Assembly (NCBI GenBank): GCA_963808775.1
Contig: CAWEGR010000007.1
Location: forward strand, 452,366-516,365
Direction of reading: 5' to 3'
Origin: JACVRW01 sp963808775
GTDB lineage: Bacteria > Actinomycetota > Thermoleophilia > Solirubrobacterales > Thermoleophilaceae
DNA length: 64,000 nucleotides
In this document: piece by piece, positions 17,707 to 27,614 of the stretch
Layout: each line of letters opens with the position of its first letter
Position numbering within the stretch: the stretch's first letter is position 1
The notes under the pieces: model-generated
What the model was told of the DNA's origin: nothing
Databases searched by the model: none
The model's input: the letters and a program-made list of their open reading frames with translations, nothing else
Program-made: the position numbers and the translations under genes

Positions 17707-18226
17707 TCTCGCTCAGAGGCGGCGCCGTCACGTCGCGCGGCGACACCGTCAGCCCGATGTCCGTCGGCCAGTCGATGCCCACCGCAGGATCGTCGTACCG
17801 GAACCCCGTCTCCTGCTCCGGGTCGTAGTAGCGAGAGCACTTGTAGACCACGTCCGCGCTCTCGGACAGGACACAGAAGCCATGCGCGAATCCGGCGGGG
17901 ACATAGAGCTGCCGATGCGCTCGATCGTCGAGAGTGAACGCCTCCCACCGGCCGTGCTGCCCCGAGTCGAGGCGAACGTCGACAAGCACGTCGAGGATCT
18001 CGCCGCGGGCGCAGCGAACGAGTTTTGCCATGCCCGCCTGCATGTGCATGCCGCGCAGCACTCCGCGCCGCGAGCGCGAGTGGTTGTCCTGCACCCAGAC
18101 GACATCCACGCCATGGTCCGCGAGGACGCTCGCGCGGAACGTCTCGACGAAGAATCCACGCTCGTCGCCGTGCACGGCTGGCTCGAGAAGGATGGGGCCG
18201 TCGAGCTCCGTCTCCACGAGTCTCAC
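17696..18226 (-). CDS. rmlC: dTDP-4-dehydrorhamnose 3,5-epimerase family protein (RmlC-like)
   Basis: A 176-residue cupin. It has DERGFFVETFRASVLADHGV, WVQDNHSRSRRGVLRGMHMQ (catalytic His after LRG), KLVRCARGEILDVLVDVRLD and VPAGFAHGFCVLSESADVVY, then RYDDPAVGIDWP, all RmlC hallmarks. It epimerises C3 and C5 of 4-keto-6-deoxy dTDP-sugars on the way to dTDP-L-rhamnose. No rmlA, rmlB or rmlD is visible here; they must lie elsewhere, or this enzyme uses another keto-sugar. GTG start overlaps the upstream stop (GTGA), coupling it to the LhgO-like gene. Confidence 0.88.
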   Translation of the reverse strand: MRLVETELDGPILLEPAVHGDERGFFVETFRASVLADHGVDVVWVQDNHSRSRRGVLRGMHMQAGMAKLVRCARGEILDVLVDVRLDSGQHGRWEAFTLDDRAHRQLYVPAGFAHGFCVLSESADVVYKCSRYYDPEQETGFRYDDPAVGIDWPTDIGLTVSPRDVTAPPLSEISV

Positions 18227-19428
18227 CGGCCCTCGGCCTCCCCGACTCTGTCTGCGATGAGCTCGGCGAGCGCCAGTGACGAGGTCGCGGCGGGCGAGGG
18301 GGCGTTCCGCACGTGCAGCGCGCGTGCTGTCCGTGACACGACGAAGTCGTCGACGAGCCTGCCGTCCCGAGCGACCGCCTGTGCACGCACGCCCGCGAAG
18401 CCGCGCTCGAAGGCGGAGGGCGTCAGCTCGGGGACGTAATCGGAGGCGGCCCTCGCGAAGGCCCGACGGTCGAGCGCGTGCCGCAGCTCGCGAGCGCCGG
18501 TGCGCCAGAAGCGACGCGCCAGCCGCCACGTGCCGGGGAAGGCCACATCGCGCGCGTCGCGCGGCCACAGCAGCGCGCTCGGTCCAAGTGATACGCGGCC
18601 GTCGACGTGCCTCGTGAGGTGGGCGCCCAGGAAGGGCAGGGAGGGATCCGGAACCGGGTAGATCATGCTGCGCACCAGGCCCTCCCTCTCGGTCTTGAGA
18701 TGCAGATAGGCCCCGCGGAAGGGAACGATACGCGGCTCGGGCGGCGCACCCGCCAGGACCGCGAGACGGTCCGCGGAGGTCCCGGCGCAGAAGACCGCGA
18801 AGCGCGCGGCGGTCGACCCGCGGGCGTGGTGCACCAGGAGCCGTCCGGATCTACCCGAGCGCGACCCACGCTCCTCGACCTGCGTGACGCGGCAGCCGTG
18901 CGATATCCGAACCCCTTCCTCGGCGAGCCCCGCGGCCAGCGAGCGAGCGACCTCGCCGAAATCGACGACGCCGGTCGCGGGCGAATGCAGCGCGGCGAGG
19001 CCGCGAGCATGCGGCTCGATCTCCAGGATTCCGGCGGCGTCGATGCGGCGCAGGCCCGGCACCCCGTTGCTCCGTCCGCGGCGCTCGAGCTCGTCGAGGC
19101 GCGCCAGCTCGCGCTCCGAGCGGGCCACGATCAGCTTGCCCGAGCGCTTGTAGCCGATGGCGTGCCGGTCGCAGTAGTCGTACAGCGCCCGTGCTCCGGC
19201 GACGCACAGGCGTGCCTTAAGCGATCCGGGGGTGTAGTAGATGCCGGCGTGGATGACCCCGCTGTTCGCGCCGGTCTGGCCCGAGCCGAGCCGGTCTGCC
19301 GCATCCAGGACGGCCAGGGAGTGCTCCGGGCGCCGGACATGCAGCTCGCGCGCGGTGGCCAGCCCCACGATGCCGGCGCCCACCACGGCGACGTCGACCT
19401 CGGACGGCGCCTCCTGCGGGGAGCTCAT
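18223..19428 (-). CDS. lhgO: L-2-hydroxyglutarate oxidase/dehydrogenase-like FAD oxidoreductase
   Basis: A 401-residue DAO-family flavoprotein. The FAD-binding start VDVAVVGAGIVGLATARELH is near residues 12-31. Family-specific GSGQTGANSGVIHAGIYYTP follows, then KARLCVAGARALYDYCDRHA, GVVDFGEVARSLAAGLAEEG, AVFCAGTSADRLAVLAGAPP and RVSLGPSALLWPRDARDVAF. It fits LhgO, which oxidises L-2-hydroxyglutarate with electrons to the respiratory chain. The odd point is its place: it is locked between gmd and rmlC by 4-base overlaps on both sides. A sugar or acyl-sugar substrate is conceivable but unproven. Intact in one frame. Confidence 0.82.
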   Translation of the reverse strand: MSSPQEAPSEVDVAVVGAGIVGLATARELHVRRPEHSLAVLDAADRLGSGQTGANSGVIHAGIYYTPGSLKARLCVAGARALYDYCDRHAIGYKRSGKLIVARSERELARLDELERRGRSNGVPGLRRIDAAGILEIEPHARGLAALHSPATGVVDFGEVARSLAAGLAEEGVRISHGCRVTQVEERGSRSGRSGRLLVHHARGSTAARFAVFCAGTSADRLAVLAGAPPEPRIVPFRGAYLHLKTEREGLVRSMIYPVPDPSLPFLGAHLTRHVDGRVSLGPSALLWPRDARDVAFPGTWRLARRFWRTGARELRHALDRRAFARAASDYVPELTPSAFERGFAGVRAQAVARDGRLVDDFVVSRTARALHVRNAPSPAATSSLALAELIADRVGEAEGR

Positions 19429-20425
19429 CCCGCCTGTTTGCGAGGGACTCCGCTTGCGAGCAGCTCGAGGTCCGAGTCGACCATCAGGCGGACCATCTCG
19501 TCGAAGCTCGTTCGCGGTTCCCACCCGAGCTGCTCGCGCGCCTTCGTCGCGTCGCCGATCAGGTGCTCGACCTCGGCCGGGCGCAGAAGCGCTCGTCGCT
19601 GCGCACGTGCCGATCGGGATCCAGGCCGACGTGCTCGAACGCCACCTCGACGAGCCTGCGCACGCTGTGCGCCTCCCCCGTCGCGATCACGTAGTCGCCA
19701 GGCTCGTCCGCTTGGAGCATCAGCCACATGGCCTCGACGTAGTCCTTCGCATAACCCCAGTCGCGCTCCGCATCGAGATTGCCGAGCGCGAGTTCGCGCT
19801 GCAGGCCGAGCTTGATCGCCGCCGCCCCGTGGGTCACCTTGCGCGTCACGAACTCGAGCCCCCGGCGCTCGGACTCGTGGTTGAACAGGATTCCCGAACA
19901 GGCGAACAGGTCGTAGGACTCGCGGTAGTTGACGGTGATGAAGTGGCCGTACGCCTTTGCGACGCCGTACGGCGAACGGGGGTAGAGGGGGTGGCCTCGC
20001 GCTGGGGCACCTCGAGCACCTTGCCGAACATCTCGGAGGAGGAGGCCTGGTAGAAGCGAGCGTCGGGCTGCACGTCGCGCATCGCCTCGAGCATCCGAGT
20101 GACCCCGGTGGCGGTGAACTCGGCGGTGAGCACAGGCTGCGACCATGACGCCGCGACGAAGGACATCGCCGCGAGGTTGTAGATCTCATCTGGCTGCGAT
20201 GCGCGCAGCACGTCCACCAGCGAGCGCTGATCGAGCAGGTCGCCGGTGTGGAGCATGATGTCGTCACGGAACGCCGGCGAGGCGCTGGAAGGTCTCGAGG
20301 AGGAGCGGCGCACCATGCCGTGAACCTCGTAGCCCTTCTCGAGCAGGAGCTCCGCGAGATAGGAGCCATCTTGGCCCGTGATGCCGGTGATCAGCGCACG
20401 CCGACCCTTCGTCGCGTCGGCTCAC
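19425..20425 (-). CDS. gmd: GDP-mannose 4,6-dehydratase, frame interrupted three times
   Basis: Converts GDP-D-mannose to GDP-4-keto-6-deoxy-D-mannose. Joined frames give ALITGITGQDGSYLAELLLE, KGYEVHGMVRRSS, HTGDLLDQRSLVDVL, DEIYNLAAMSFVAASWSQPV, FYQASSSEMFGKVLEVPQ, YPRSPYGVAKAYGHFITVNY, RESYDLFACSGILFNHESER and GNLDAERDWGYAKDYVEAMW, all Gmd signatures. Breaks occur near 20405 (a GGG run), 19988 (a G run on this strand's complement) and 19590; each is mended by one base. The GTG at 20425 overlaps the DUF2304 stop (GTGA). Length, about 333 residues, is normal. With the RMD-like gene at 12.2 kb it could supply GDP-D-rhamnose. Confidence 0.85.
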
Positions 20426-20852
20426 CTCTCGCCGGCGCCGCTTCGGGTGAACGGGCCGAGCTCGTGCTCGGCTTCCGGCTCACCCTCGGCCTCGGCGGCG
20501 AGCTTGCCCTCGAGGGCGCCGCTGGCGCTCCTCGAGCAGGGCCAGGCGCTGGGCCAGCACCTTGGTCTGGTCGGTGAGCCGCGAGACGGCGAGCGAGAAG
20601 TGCAGCAGCAGGACCAGGACGAAGCCGAACGCGATCAGGAACAGCGCGTTCGGCGGGTAGGCGATGCCGACGAGGGCGGCGACCCTGTCGAGCGCGCCCC
20701 GCCAGATCGACAGGCCGAGCAGCACGAGGGCGCTGAACAGCCACAGCAGCGCGTAGCGCTCGAGCAAGCCGCCTGCGGCGCACGAGCTCGAGCACGAGCA
20801 GCAGCAGGACGCCGCTGGCCAGGATCGCGACGAGCTGGATCCGCAGGTCCAT
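20422..20852 (-). CDS. DUF2304 membrane protein, frame interrupted
   Basis: Small membrane protein of about 143 residues: MDLRIQLVAILASGVLLLLV and LELVRRRR in one frame, then LLERYALLWLFSALVLLGLS, IWRGALDRVAALVGIAYPPN and a third helix in the next. The C-terminus (KVLAQRLALLEER, then LEGKLAAEAEGEPEAEHELG) is a charged, probably coiled tail. Breaks are near 20764 and 20515. DUF2304 proteins usually sit next to a DPM1-like GT2, as here, and are thought to help it at the membrane. Both ends are coupled: TGATG with the GT2 and GTGA with gmd. Confidence 0.75.
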
Positions 20853-21613
20853 CAGATCCCGTGCGCCGCCGTCACCGGCGCTTCGTCGCCGGGCTCGGGC
20901 ACGGGCCGCGCGCGCGCGAGGCCGATGAAGATCGCCAGCAGCACCTTGACCATGTAGTAGACGGACTTGCCCGAGCGGATCGAGGACACGCCGCCGCCGC
21001 GCTCGCGCATCTGCACGGGCACCTCGCGCATGCGCAGCCGGTGGTGGTGCACCATCAGCACCGCCTCGACCTCCGGGTAGTCGTGCGGGTAGTCGCGGGC
21101 GAACAGCGCGATCCCGCGGCGGTTGTAGAGGCGGAAGCCCGAGGTCGGGTCGCTCACGCGCTGGCCCACGATCCGCGAGAGCAGGAAGGCGAAGATGTGG
21201 ATCCCGGTCCGGCGGCTGATCGGGGCCGGGTAGCCGTGATCCGTCGTCAGGAAGCGCGAGCCGCACACCATGTCGAGCGGCGGGTCCTCGCCCATCGCGC
21301 GACGAGCTTGCGGGATCTCGTCGGCGCAGTGCTGGCCGTCGCCGTCGACCTGGACCATGTAGTCGTAGCCGTTCTCCAGCGCGTAGATGAAGCCCGCACT
21401 GGACCGCGCCGCCGATGCCGAGGTTGAACGGGTGCCGCAGCACCCGCGCCCGCGTCCGCGCGCGAGCTCGCCGGTCGCGTCGGTGGAGCCGTCGTCGACC
21501 ACGAGCACGTCGAAGTCAGGCGCGTGCTCGCGTAGCGGCGCGACCACGGCGCGATCGGTCTCGCCCTCGTTGTAGGCGGGGACGACCGCGAGGTAGCTGG
21601 ATGCCGGATGCAC
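20852..21613 (-). CDS. Glycosyltransferase family 2, DPM1/DPG-synthase-like, frame interrupted
   Basis: GT2 of about 254 residues resembling polyprenyl-phosphate sugar synthases. Motifs are LAVVPAYNEGETDRAVVAPL, DVLVVDDGSTDAT, LRHPFNLGIGGAVQ, ALENGYDYMVQVDGDGQHCA (DGDGQH donor site), VCGSRFLTTDHGYP, SDPTSGFRLYNRRGIALFAR and EVPVQMRERGGGVSSI. Frame slips near 21465, 21400 and about 21305. It would make a lipid-phosphate-linked sugar used outside the membrane. The GTG at 21613 is the only start before the first motif. It is followed by DUF2304, a common pairing. Confidence 0.8.
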   Translation of the reverse strand: MHPASSYLAVVPAYNEGETDRAVVAPLREHAPDFDVLVVDDGSTDATGELARGRGRGCCGTRSTSASAARSSAGFIYALENGYDYMVQVDGDGQHCADEIPQARRAMGEDPPLDMVCGSRFLTTDHGYPAPISRRTGIHIFAFLLSRIVGQRVSDPTSGFRLYNRRGIALFARDYPHDYPEVEAVLMVHHHRLRMREVPVQMRERGGGVSSIRSGKSVYYMVKVLLAIFIGLARARPVPEPGDEAPVTAAHGI

Positions 21614-21617
21614 GTGG

Positions 21618-22768
21618 CTAAGAAGGCGCGCCACCGCGTGAAGTTGCGGCCACGCGCTCGTATAGTGCCTTGTGGCGGCGCGGCTGCGCGCTCCATGTGA
21701 AGGATCTCGCCCGCTCGAGGCCGGCATCCGCGGAGCGCGGGCGGCGACATTCGTCGCCCACGACCCGGCGGAGAGCCTCGGCGATCGAGTCGATCGAGCC
21801 GGGCTCGAGCGGGCGCGCGGCCTCGCCGCACACCTCCGCGAGCGAAGCTCGCAGGGACGAGCCGCGACGGGGCAGCCGCACGCCATCGCCTCGAGCGGGG
21901 GACCGCCGAAGCCCTCGTAGAGGCTCGGGAAGACGAGTGCCCGAGCCCGGCGGTAGAGCGCCGGCACCGCCTCGTCCTCCACGTAGCCGAGGTGCCGGAT
22001 CCGACCCCGGCGCGCCCCGCGCGCACGAGCGCGGGCAGGCGGCCGTACGTGCGGCCCGGCAGCACCAGCTCCAGGTCCGGGTCCTCGAGCGCCGCGAACG
22101 CGTCCAGCAGCCGCTCGTGGTTCTTGTGCGGCCAGAGGTTGGCCGGGTAGAGGACAAAGGGCCGCTCGAGCCCGAGCGTCTCGCCAGCTCGTCGTCGCGC
22201 TCGCCGGGCTCGGGCCGGAAGCGCACGTGGTCGATTCCGTCGGCACCGTCTCGACCCGTTCCGTCGGATGGCGAGGGGCTCGCGACGATCCTGCGAGCAG
22301 TGCTCGCTAACCGTGATCACGCGGGCGGCACGGCTGGCTGCGGCGTCATAGGTGAGCCGGCGAAGCGCGCGCTCGGGGCGAGAGAAGAAGCGTGGCAGGT
22401 CGTGGTGCTGCACGTCGAAGAGCGTCACGACCCGGGGCGCCTGTACGCGAGGGATAGGGACCGTGACCGGGAAGTGGAGGAGATCGAGGCCGTCCGGGAG
22501 GTCGCGCGCGGCGCGGCGGGCGCCACGTGAGCGGCGATCGCCGCGGCGCGGGCGGCGCCTTGCGGCCCGGGCGGTACCCCGCCGGTCGAGAGCGACGACC
22601 GGGTCCTCCGCCCCAGCTCGAGTAGCGCGCGAGGGCGAGCTGGTTCAGCGAGACGTGACCTCGTCCGGGCCATTGCCGGCGCGAACTCGCCCAGGAGGCC
22701 GCGCACATAGGTCTCCGAGCCGCCCATCCGTCCCGGAACAGCGTCAGTAGCGCGAAGCCGACGTGCAC
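21618..22768 (-). CDS. Glycosyltransferase family 4, frame interrupted at several points
   Basis: Joined fragments give a GT4 of about 380 residues: VHVGFALLTLFRDG and MGGSETYVRGLLGEFA at the N-terminus, VTLFDVQHHDLPRFFSRPER, ARVITVSEHC, LGLERPFVLYPANLWPHKNH, LEDPDLELVLPGRTYGRLPA, RARALVFPSLYEGFGGPPLE (donor motif with E-x7-E) and a C-terminal SFTW...RRHKALYERV. At least five single-base breaks occur between 22740 and 21850. The GTG start is 22768 and the TAG stop 21618. It lies five bases upstream of the GT2. Function in detail unknown. Confidence 0.72.
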
Positions 22769-22807
22769 GGGCGCTGATCTACGCGATGCATCCTGAGACT
22801 CGCGCCT

Positions 22808-23602
22808 GTGGAGCTGCCGTCGATCTCGATCGTGACCCCCTGCCTGAACGCCGTGGACACGATCGCCGAGACACTCGCAAGCGTGCGGGAGCAGCGCTAC
22901 CCGCACCTCGAGCACATCGTCGTGGACGGCGGCTCGACCGACGGGACGCTCGAGCTGCTCGAGCGGGCCGACGGGATCAGCTACAGCTCGGAACCCGACG
23001 AGGGCCGGCCCGACGCCGCCAACAAGGGCGTGAGCAGGGCGAGCGGCGAGCTGATCGGGTTCCTGAACGCCGACGACTGCTACGAGCCCGGCGCGCTGCG
23101 TGCGGTGGGCGAGGCTTCGCCCGCGACCCGCAGGCGATGTGGGCCACCGGCTACTGCCGCATCATCGACGGCAGCGGCAGGAGATCCGGCGCCGGTTACC
23201 GCCTACAAGAACCTGCTGCTGCGGCGCTTCTCGTTCCCGCTCTACCTGACCCAGAACTTCGTCTCCGACCCCGCCACCTTCGTGCGGCGAGCGGCGCTCG
23301 ACGAGGTCGGCCTGCTCGACAACCGCTACCGCATCTCGCACGACTACGACCTGTGGCTGCGCGTGGCGCGACGCTGGGAGCCGGTCGTGCTCGGGCGCTA
23401 CCTGTCCTCGTTCCGAATGGTCGAGGGCACCCTCAGCATGGCCGGCTTCGAGCGCCAGTTCCGCGAGCACGAGGAGGTGGCCCGCCTGCATGGACGGCCA
23501 CCGCCGGCCCTGGCGAATGCGGCGACCAGCCGGTTGATCGTGCTCGTGTACAGCGCCCTTCGGGCGCGCCGGCGGCGCGGCTGCCCGGCCCGAGCGACGT
23601 GA
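22808..23602 (+). CDS. Glycosyltransferase family 2, two compensating frame slips
   Basis: GT2 of about 264 residues. It starts MELPSISIVTPCLNAVDTIA (GTG start), then HLEHIVVDGGSTDGTLELL, ANKGVSRASGELIGFLNADD (donor-binding site) and, after the slips, LRRFSFPLYLTQNFVSDPAT and NRYRISHDYDLWLRVARRWE. Between about 23112 and 23182 the correct sequence is in another frame (FARDPQAMWATGYCRIIDGS), so two opposite single-base shifts are present. This layout is the WcaA/colanic-acid-like GT2 group. It is divergent from the previous GT4 (40-base gap) and convergent with the next. Confidence 0.8.
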   Translation: MELPSISIVTPCLNAVDTIAETLASVREQRYPHLEHIVVDGGSTDGTLELLERADGISYSSEPDEGRPDAANKGVSRASGELIGFLNADDCYEPGALRAVGEASPATRRRCGPPATAASSTAAAGDPAPVTAYKNLLLRRFSFPLYLTQNFVSDPATFVRRAALDEVGLLDNRYRISHDYDLWLRVARRWEPVVLGRYLSSFRMVEGTLSMAGFERQFREHEEVARLHGRPPPALANAATSRLIVLVYSALRARRRRGCPARAT

Positions 23603-23623
23603 CCCGTTCGACCTGCTCTGCCA

Positions 23624-24826
23624 TCAGCTCGGCGAGGCCGGATAGGCGTACGCGTGCCGCGCCTCCTCGGAGGGTGCCGGCACCCGGCCGGCGGCGAACC
23701 GTTCGAGCGCCGCGCGCGCGTCGGTCGCGTCGCCAGGCGGGGACCGCCATGCCGGCGCGCGCCTCGCGCACGACCCGCGCTGCCTCGGTGCCCTCCGCGA
23801 GCGCGAGGATCGGGCGGCCAACGCCGAGGTACTCGAACAGCTTGCCGGTGACCTCGTGGCGGCGGGTGCCCGCGGTTATCAGTAGAAGGCCGTCAGCAGC
23901 CCGCTCGAGCGAGGCGCCTGATCGCGCGGCAGGTGGCCGCACACGACGATGCGGGCCGGGGGACGTGGGTGGACAGCAGCCTGCGCTCGCGTTGGTGAAC
24001 GAACCCGCGAAGACCAGCTCGAGCCGCGCCGCGGACTCCGGGCCTCGTGCGCCAGCGCGGCGAGCGCCGTCACCAGCGGCCCTGGATCGCGATACACCAC
24101 CTCAGCCGCCCGGCGCATTACCAGGGAGACGCGCCCAGGACGGACGACGTCCGGCGGGGGGGCCGAGGAGGCATCGAGCGCCTCGGGATCCCAGCCGTTG
24201 GGCACGAGGTGGGCGTCGGCGCCGAGCGTCGCGGAAGTAGTCGACGAGCGGCTGGGACACGGCCGTGACGGCGTCAGCCGAGCGCATCAGCCGCCGCTCG
24301 AGCGCACGGTCGGCGCGCTCCTGAATCCGAGTGGGCCACGCGTGGCGGTACAACTCGAAGTTCCAGCCGTCCCGCACATCGGCGATCCAGGCGCATCCGA
24401 TACGCTGAAGCGCGCGCCCGATCACGTGCCCCGACTCGGGGGGCAAGCTTGTGACCACGCAGTCGAACCGCTGCTCGCGCTGGAGGCGCACGGCACGGGC
24501 CAAGGCGAAAGGCGTCGATGCCAGTGCGAGCGCCTCGGGGACGATGACGTAGGAAAGCAGATGCGGCCGGTTCGAGTAGGTGTCCGCCTCGAGGATGGCA
24601 CCGCTGCGCATGGTGCCGCGCAGGCGGGCCCGGAGCAGCTGCAGGTCGTAGGGGAGCGCGACCCCGAAGTACCCGTCGTCGGCGAGCTGCTCGAACGCGG
24701 TCGTGTCAGGACCGTCACAGCGTGCCCGAGGCGGCGCAGGTGCTCGGCCATCGCGAGCGGGCGGTGGAACACGGCGCCGGCGCTCGGCGGGTAGTAGTGG
24801 CAGACGAGCAGGATGCGGCGCGGCAT
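23624..24826 (-). CDS. Glycosyltransferase family 4, frame interrupted
   Basis: GT4 of about 400 residues after joining frames: MPRRILLVCHYYPPSAGAVF and HRPLAMAEHLRRLGHAVTVL, then FDCVVTSLPPESGHVIGRAL, WIADVRDGWNFELYRHAWPT, SADAVTAVSQPLVDYFR, MPNGWDPEALDASS and, near the end, GTRRHEVTGKLFEYLGVGRP with ILALAEGTEAARVVREARAG. These are typical of GT4-like GTs with a KxFEYL donor motif. Breaks lie near 24650, 24240, 23950 and 23730. The 3' end is uncertain: one frame stops at 23624, another runs on antisense into the GT2. Confidence 0.72.
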
Positions 24827-24843
24827 CACGGAGGCTGCGCGCG

Positions 24844-25723
24844 CTAGCCCTCGACCATCCGGGCGAGGCCGTCCGCCACGCCGGTCAGCGGCCCGAGGCC
24901 TGCGGCCTCGAGCCTGTCGATCGAGCCGATCACGTCGAGGCCGGGCGGCCCCTCCGCGAAGCGGGGCTCGACCCCCACGAGCCGGCCGGCGTGGCCGGCG
25001 ATCTCGCGCAGGCTCACGATCTCCGGGCCCCCGACGTTCAAGGTCATGGACTCCGTGGAGTCGAGCACTCCGGCGACCGCGAGCGCGGCGTCGTCGACGT
25101 AGACCGGGTTGACCCGGATCCCGTCCTCGCCCGCGAGCGAGACCTCCTGCCCGGATCGCACGCGCTCCACGATCCCGGGCATGAACATCCGCTCCTGGCC
25201 GGGGCCGTAGATGAAGAAGAACCGCAGCACGTGAGTCGCCAGCTCGCCGCGAAACGCCTCGCAGGCCAGCTCGCCGCTCCGCTTGGAGGCGGCGTAGAAG
25301 TTGGACGGCTCGGCTGCCACTTCATCCTCGCGCGCCGGCTCCGGTCCGGGGGTGTAGACCGCACCGCTCGAGGCGTACACGAAGCTGGTCGCGCCGGCGC
25401 GCCGGGCCCAGTCGAGGAGCCGGACGGTGGCGGCGAAATTGACGTCGAAGACATCCATGACGTTACCTCGGGAAACTCGCGATGAGGGACGACTGGGCGA
25501 GATGCACCACGACGTCGATTACCTGCACCAAAGGCGGAACCCGTCGCCCAGCGGGAGACGCAAGGAACTGCCCAGCGGCGATCCCTCCACCGACTGGGGC
25601 GCCTGGAGCTCGCCGCCACCCGGGCGCTGGACGGCGAAGACCGCTGTGATCACCGGTTTCGCCGACCTCGCGCACGAGCGCCCGGCCGGTGAGCCCGGCC
25701 GCGCCGGTGACGAGCACCCTCAT
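24844..25723 (-). CDS. NAD-dependent epimerase/dehydratase (extended SDR), frame interrupted
   Basis: SDR of about 293 residues. N-terminal MRVLVTGAAGLTGRALVREV and later VIDVVVHLAQSSLIASFPR are in one frame; MDVFDVNFAATVRLLDWARR, FVYASSGAVYTPG (serine site), NFYAASKRSGELACEAFRG (YxxxK) and LRFFFIYGPGQERMFMPGIV are in the next. VNPVYVDDAALAVAGVL closes the fold. Breaks fall around 25460, 25520 and 25650. It is close to UDP-glucose 4-epimerase-like proteins, substrate unknown. The gene ends 17 bases before the GT4 start and begins just after the amidotransferase gene. Confidence 0.75.
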
Positions 25724-25755
25724 GCCGCGCGCTCGCCCGCGACCGAGGCGTAGCG

Positions 25756-27614
25756 CTACTCGGCGCCCGACCGTCGTCCACGAAAAGGCGAGTGCCGCCA
25801 CTCGAGGCAGAGCAGCGACCAGATCAGCAGTGTGTTGGTCCGCCTTCGCCGCGGGGAGTGGGGGCTCGATCACCTGCTCGACGCGCGCCGGGCAGAGGAG
25901 GTAGCACCCGAGGGCGGGAGGCTGTCGAGCGGCGCCTCGCGCAGGTCGGTCTGATTGTTGGCCGCGATGCCGGGTCCGGTCCGGAGGGCTGAAGCCCTGC
26001 TTGCGCTGGAAACGAGCAGCGAGCGAATTGCGAACGCCCGCGCGCCGCCTCGCGCAGGAGCTTCTTGCCCTCGCTCGACCCGTTCCTCGGGCCCGCCGGG
26101 ATCTGAAAGGCGAGATCCAAAACTCGTTGTCGAGGAACGGCACCCGGGCCTGGAAGCCGTGGGCCGTGGAGAGGAGGTCCTCGACGACGAGCAGGCCGTG
26201 GAGGAGGGGGCGCTGCTCGAAGTGGAGGGGAGGAGAGCTTCGATCAGCTCGAGATCGGGCAGGTGGTCGATCACGTCGCGGGAAGCGATCGCGCGGAGCG
26301 GGGGCCTTGGCGATCTCCTCCAGGGCGGGCGTCGCTTGAAGAAGCCCGCCTTGTCGTCGTCCCGCACAAGCCGGCTCCGAGTAGTCGTAGTCCGCGTCGA
26401 CGAAGGCCGTCCCGGACCGACACACCCGCGAGGCGCCGCGTAGCGCCATGGATGACCGGCGAAGAGCTGGTCACCGCCCGTGCCCGCGAGCACCACCTTG
26501 GTGAAGGCGCAACGCGAGGCGCGCGACATTGAGGACCCGATCGCTCGTTCGCCGCCGAAGATCTCCATTACAGCCAGTTGCGGCGTCGACCCGAGCCAGG
26601 TCGCTCGCCGCCGTCGAGCACCGCCCGTCGTGCTCGTCCCAGCCTGCAAGGCGGCGAACCCGGGTCTTCCGGCCAGTTCGTCGGCGGCCACCTCAAGCGG
26701 AGACGCGTCCCGGGTACGTCGAAGCCCACGGTGAAGGTGTGGATGTGCGGTATGTGGCAGCCCGCGAGGGTCACGAGCGATGCCGAATCCGTGGCCCCGG
26801 AGAGGTAGGCGCCCACCGGCACATCCCGCAACCAACTGGCGCTCGACGGCGCGCGTGGGTCAGCGCGCAACTCGTCCGCGAGCGCGACCTCGTCGACCTC
26901 GTCGGTCGGGCGAGGCGCCGGATCGGACCAGACCGAAGGCGCGCCCCGATCCCGGTCGCGCGAGATCCGGAGGCACGTCCCCGGTGGGAGCAATCGACGC
27001 CGTCGAAGAGCGCGTCCCGCTCCACCAGAAGACGTTCTGGAAGGTGAAGTGCTCGGCCAGAGCGCGGGAGAGCGAGAGCGAGGCCGACGCGCCCCGGTCT
27101 TGCGAGCACAGCCTTGACCTCGGAGCCGAGAGGGAGCGAGCGGCGCCCGCCATAGAGTGAGTCGGGGGGCTTGGCGCCGGAACGGGTCGCGCGCGAGCAC
27201 CAGCTCTCCGCGCGAGGCGTCCCAGAGGCCCGAACGCGGAGGTCCCGTTACCCGAGGCGCTGGAGCAGCGCCTCACCCCACTCCTCCCAGCCATCGGCGA
27301 TCACCTCGCCGTCGCTGTAGGAGCTGAAGACGTGGCCGCGCACCACGGGCAGCCAGGCGCGGATTTCGCGAAAGTTGTACATTTCGCCGTTGTAGGTGAG
27401 CCAGATGCTCTGGTTCTCGTTCGCCATCGGCCCGCGGGCCGCGCGGCTGAGGTCGATCATCGAGAGGCGCCGATGGGCGAGCCCGGCCGGTCCGTCGGCG
27501 ATCAGGCCCGTCGTCATCCGGGCCACGATGGCGATGGCGGCCGCCGCGCGCGGCCAAGCCCTGCCTGTCTACCGGCGCGCCGTCGAGCCGCCGGGCTCCG
27601 ACGATTCCGCACAC
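25756..27614 (-). CDS. asnB: Asparagine synthetase (glutamine-hydrolysing)-like amidotransferase, heavily frame-interrupted
   Basis: About 619 residues. The GTG start is followed at once by the nucleophile Cys (VCGIVG), then GLAHRRLSMIDLSRAARGPM and WLTYNGEMYNFREIRAWLPV of the glutaminase domain, FGLWDASRGELVLARD, the synthetase segment DVPVGAYLSGATDSASLVTL, IHTFTVGFDVPG, VVLAGTGGDQLFAGHPWRY, LLVVEDLLSTAHGFQARVPF and LDNEFW. The end LLIWSLLCLEWRHSPF then GRRSGAE-stop is typical of the family. At least eight single-base shifts occur. The ATP-pyrophosphatase loop reads SGATDS instead of the usual SGGxDS. In glycan loci such enzymes may amidate uronic acids. Confidence 0.75.
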
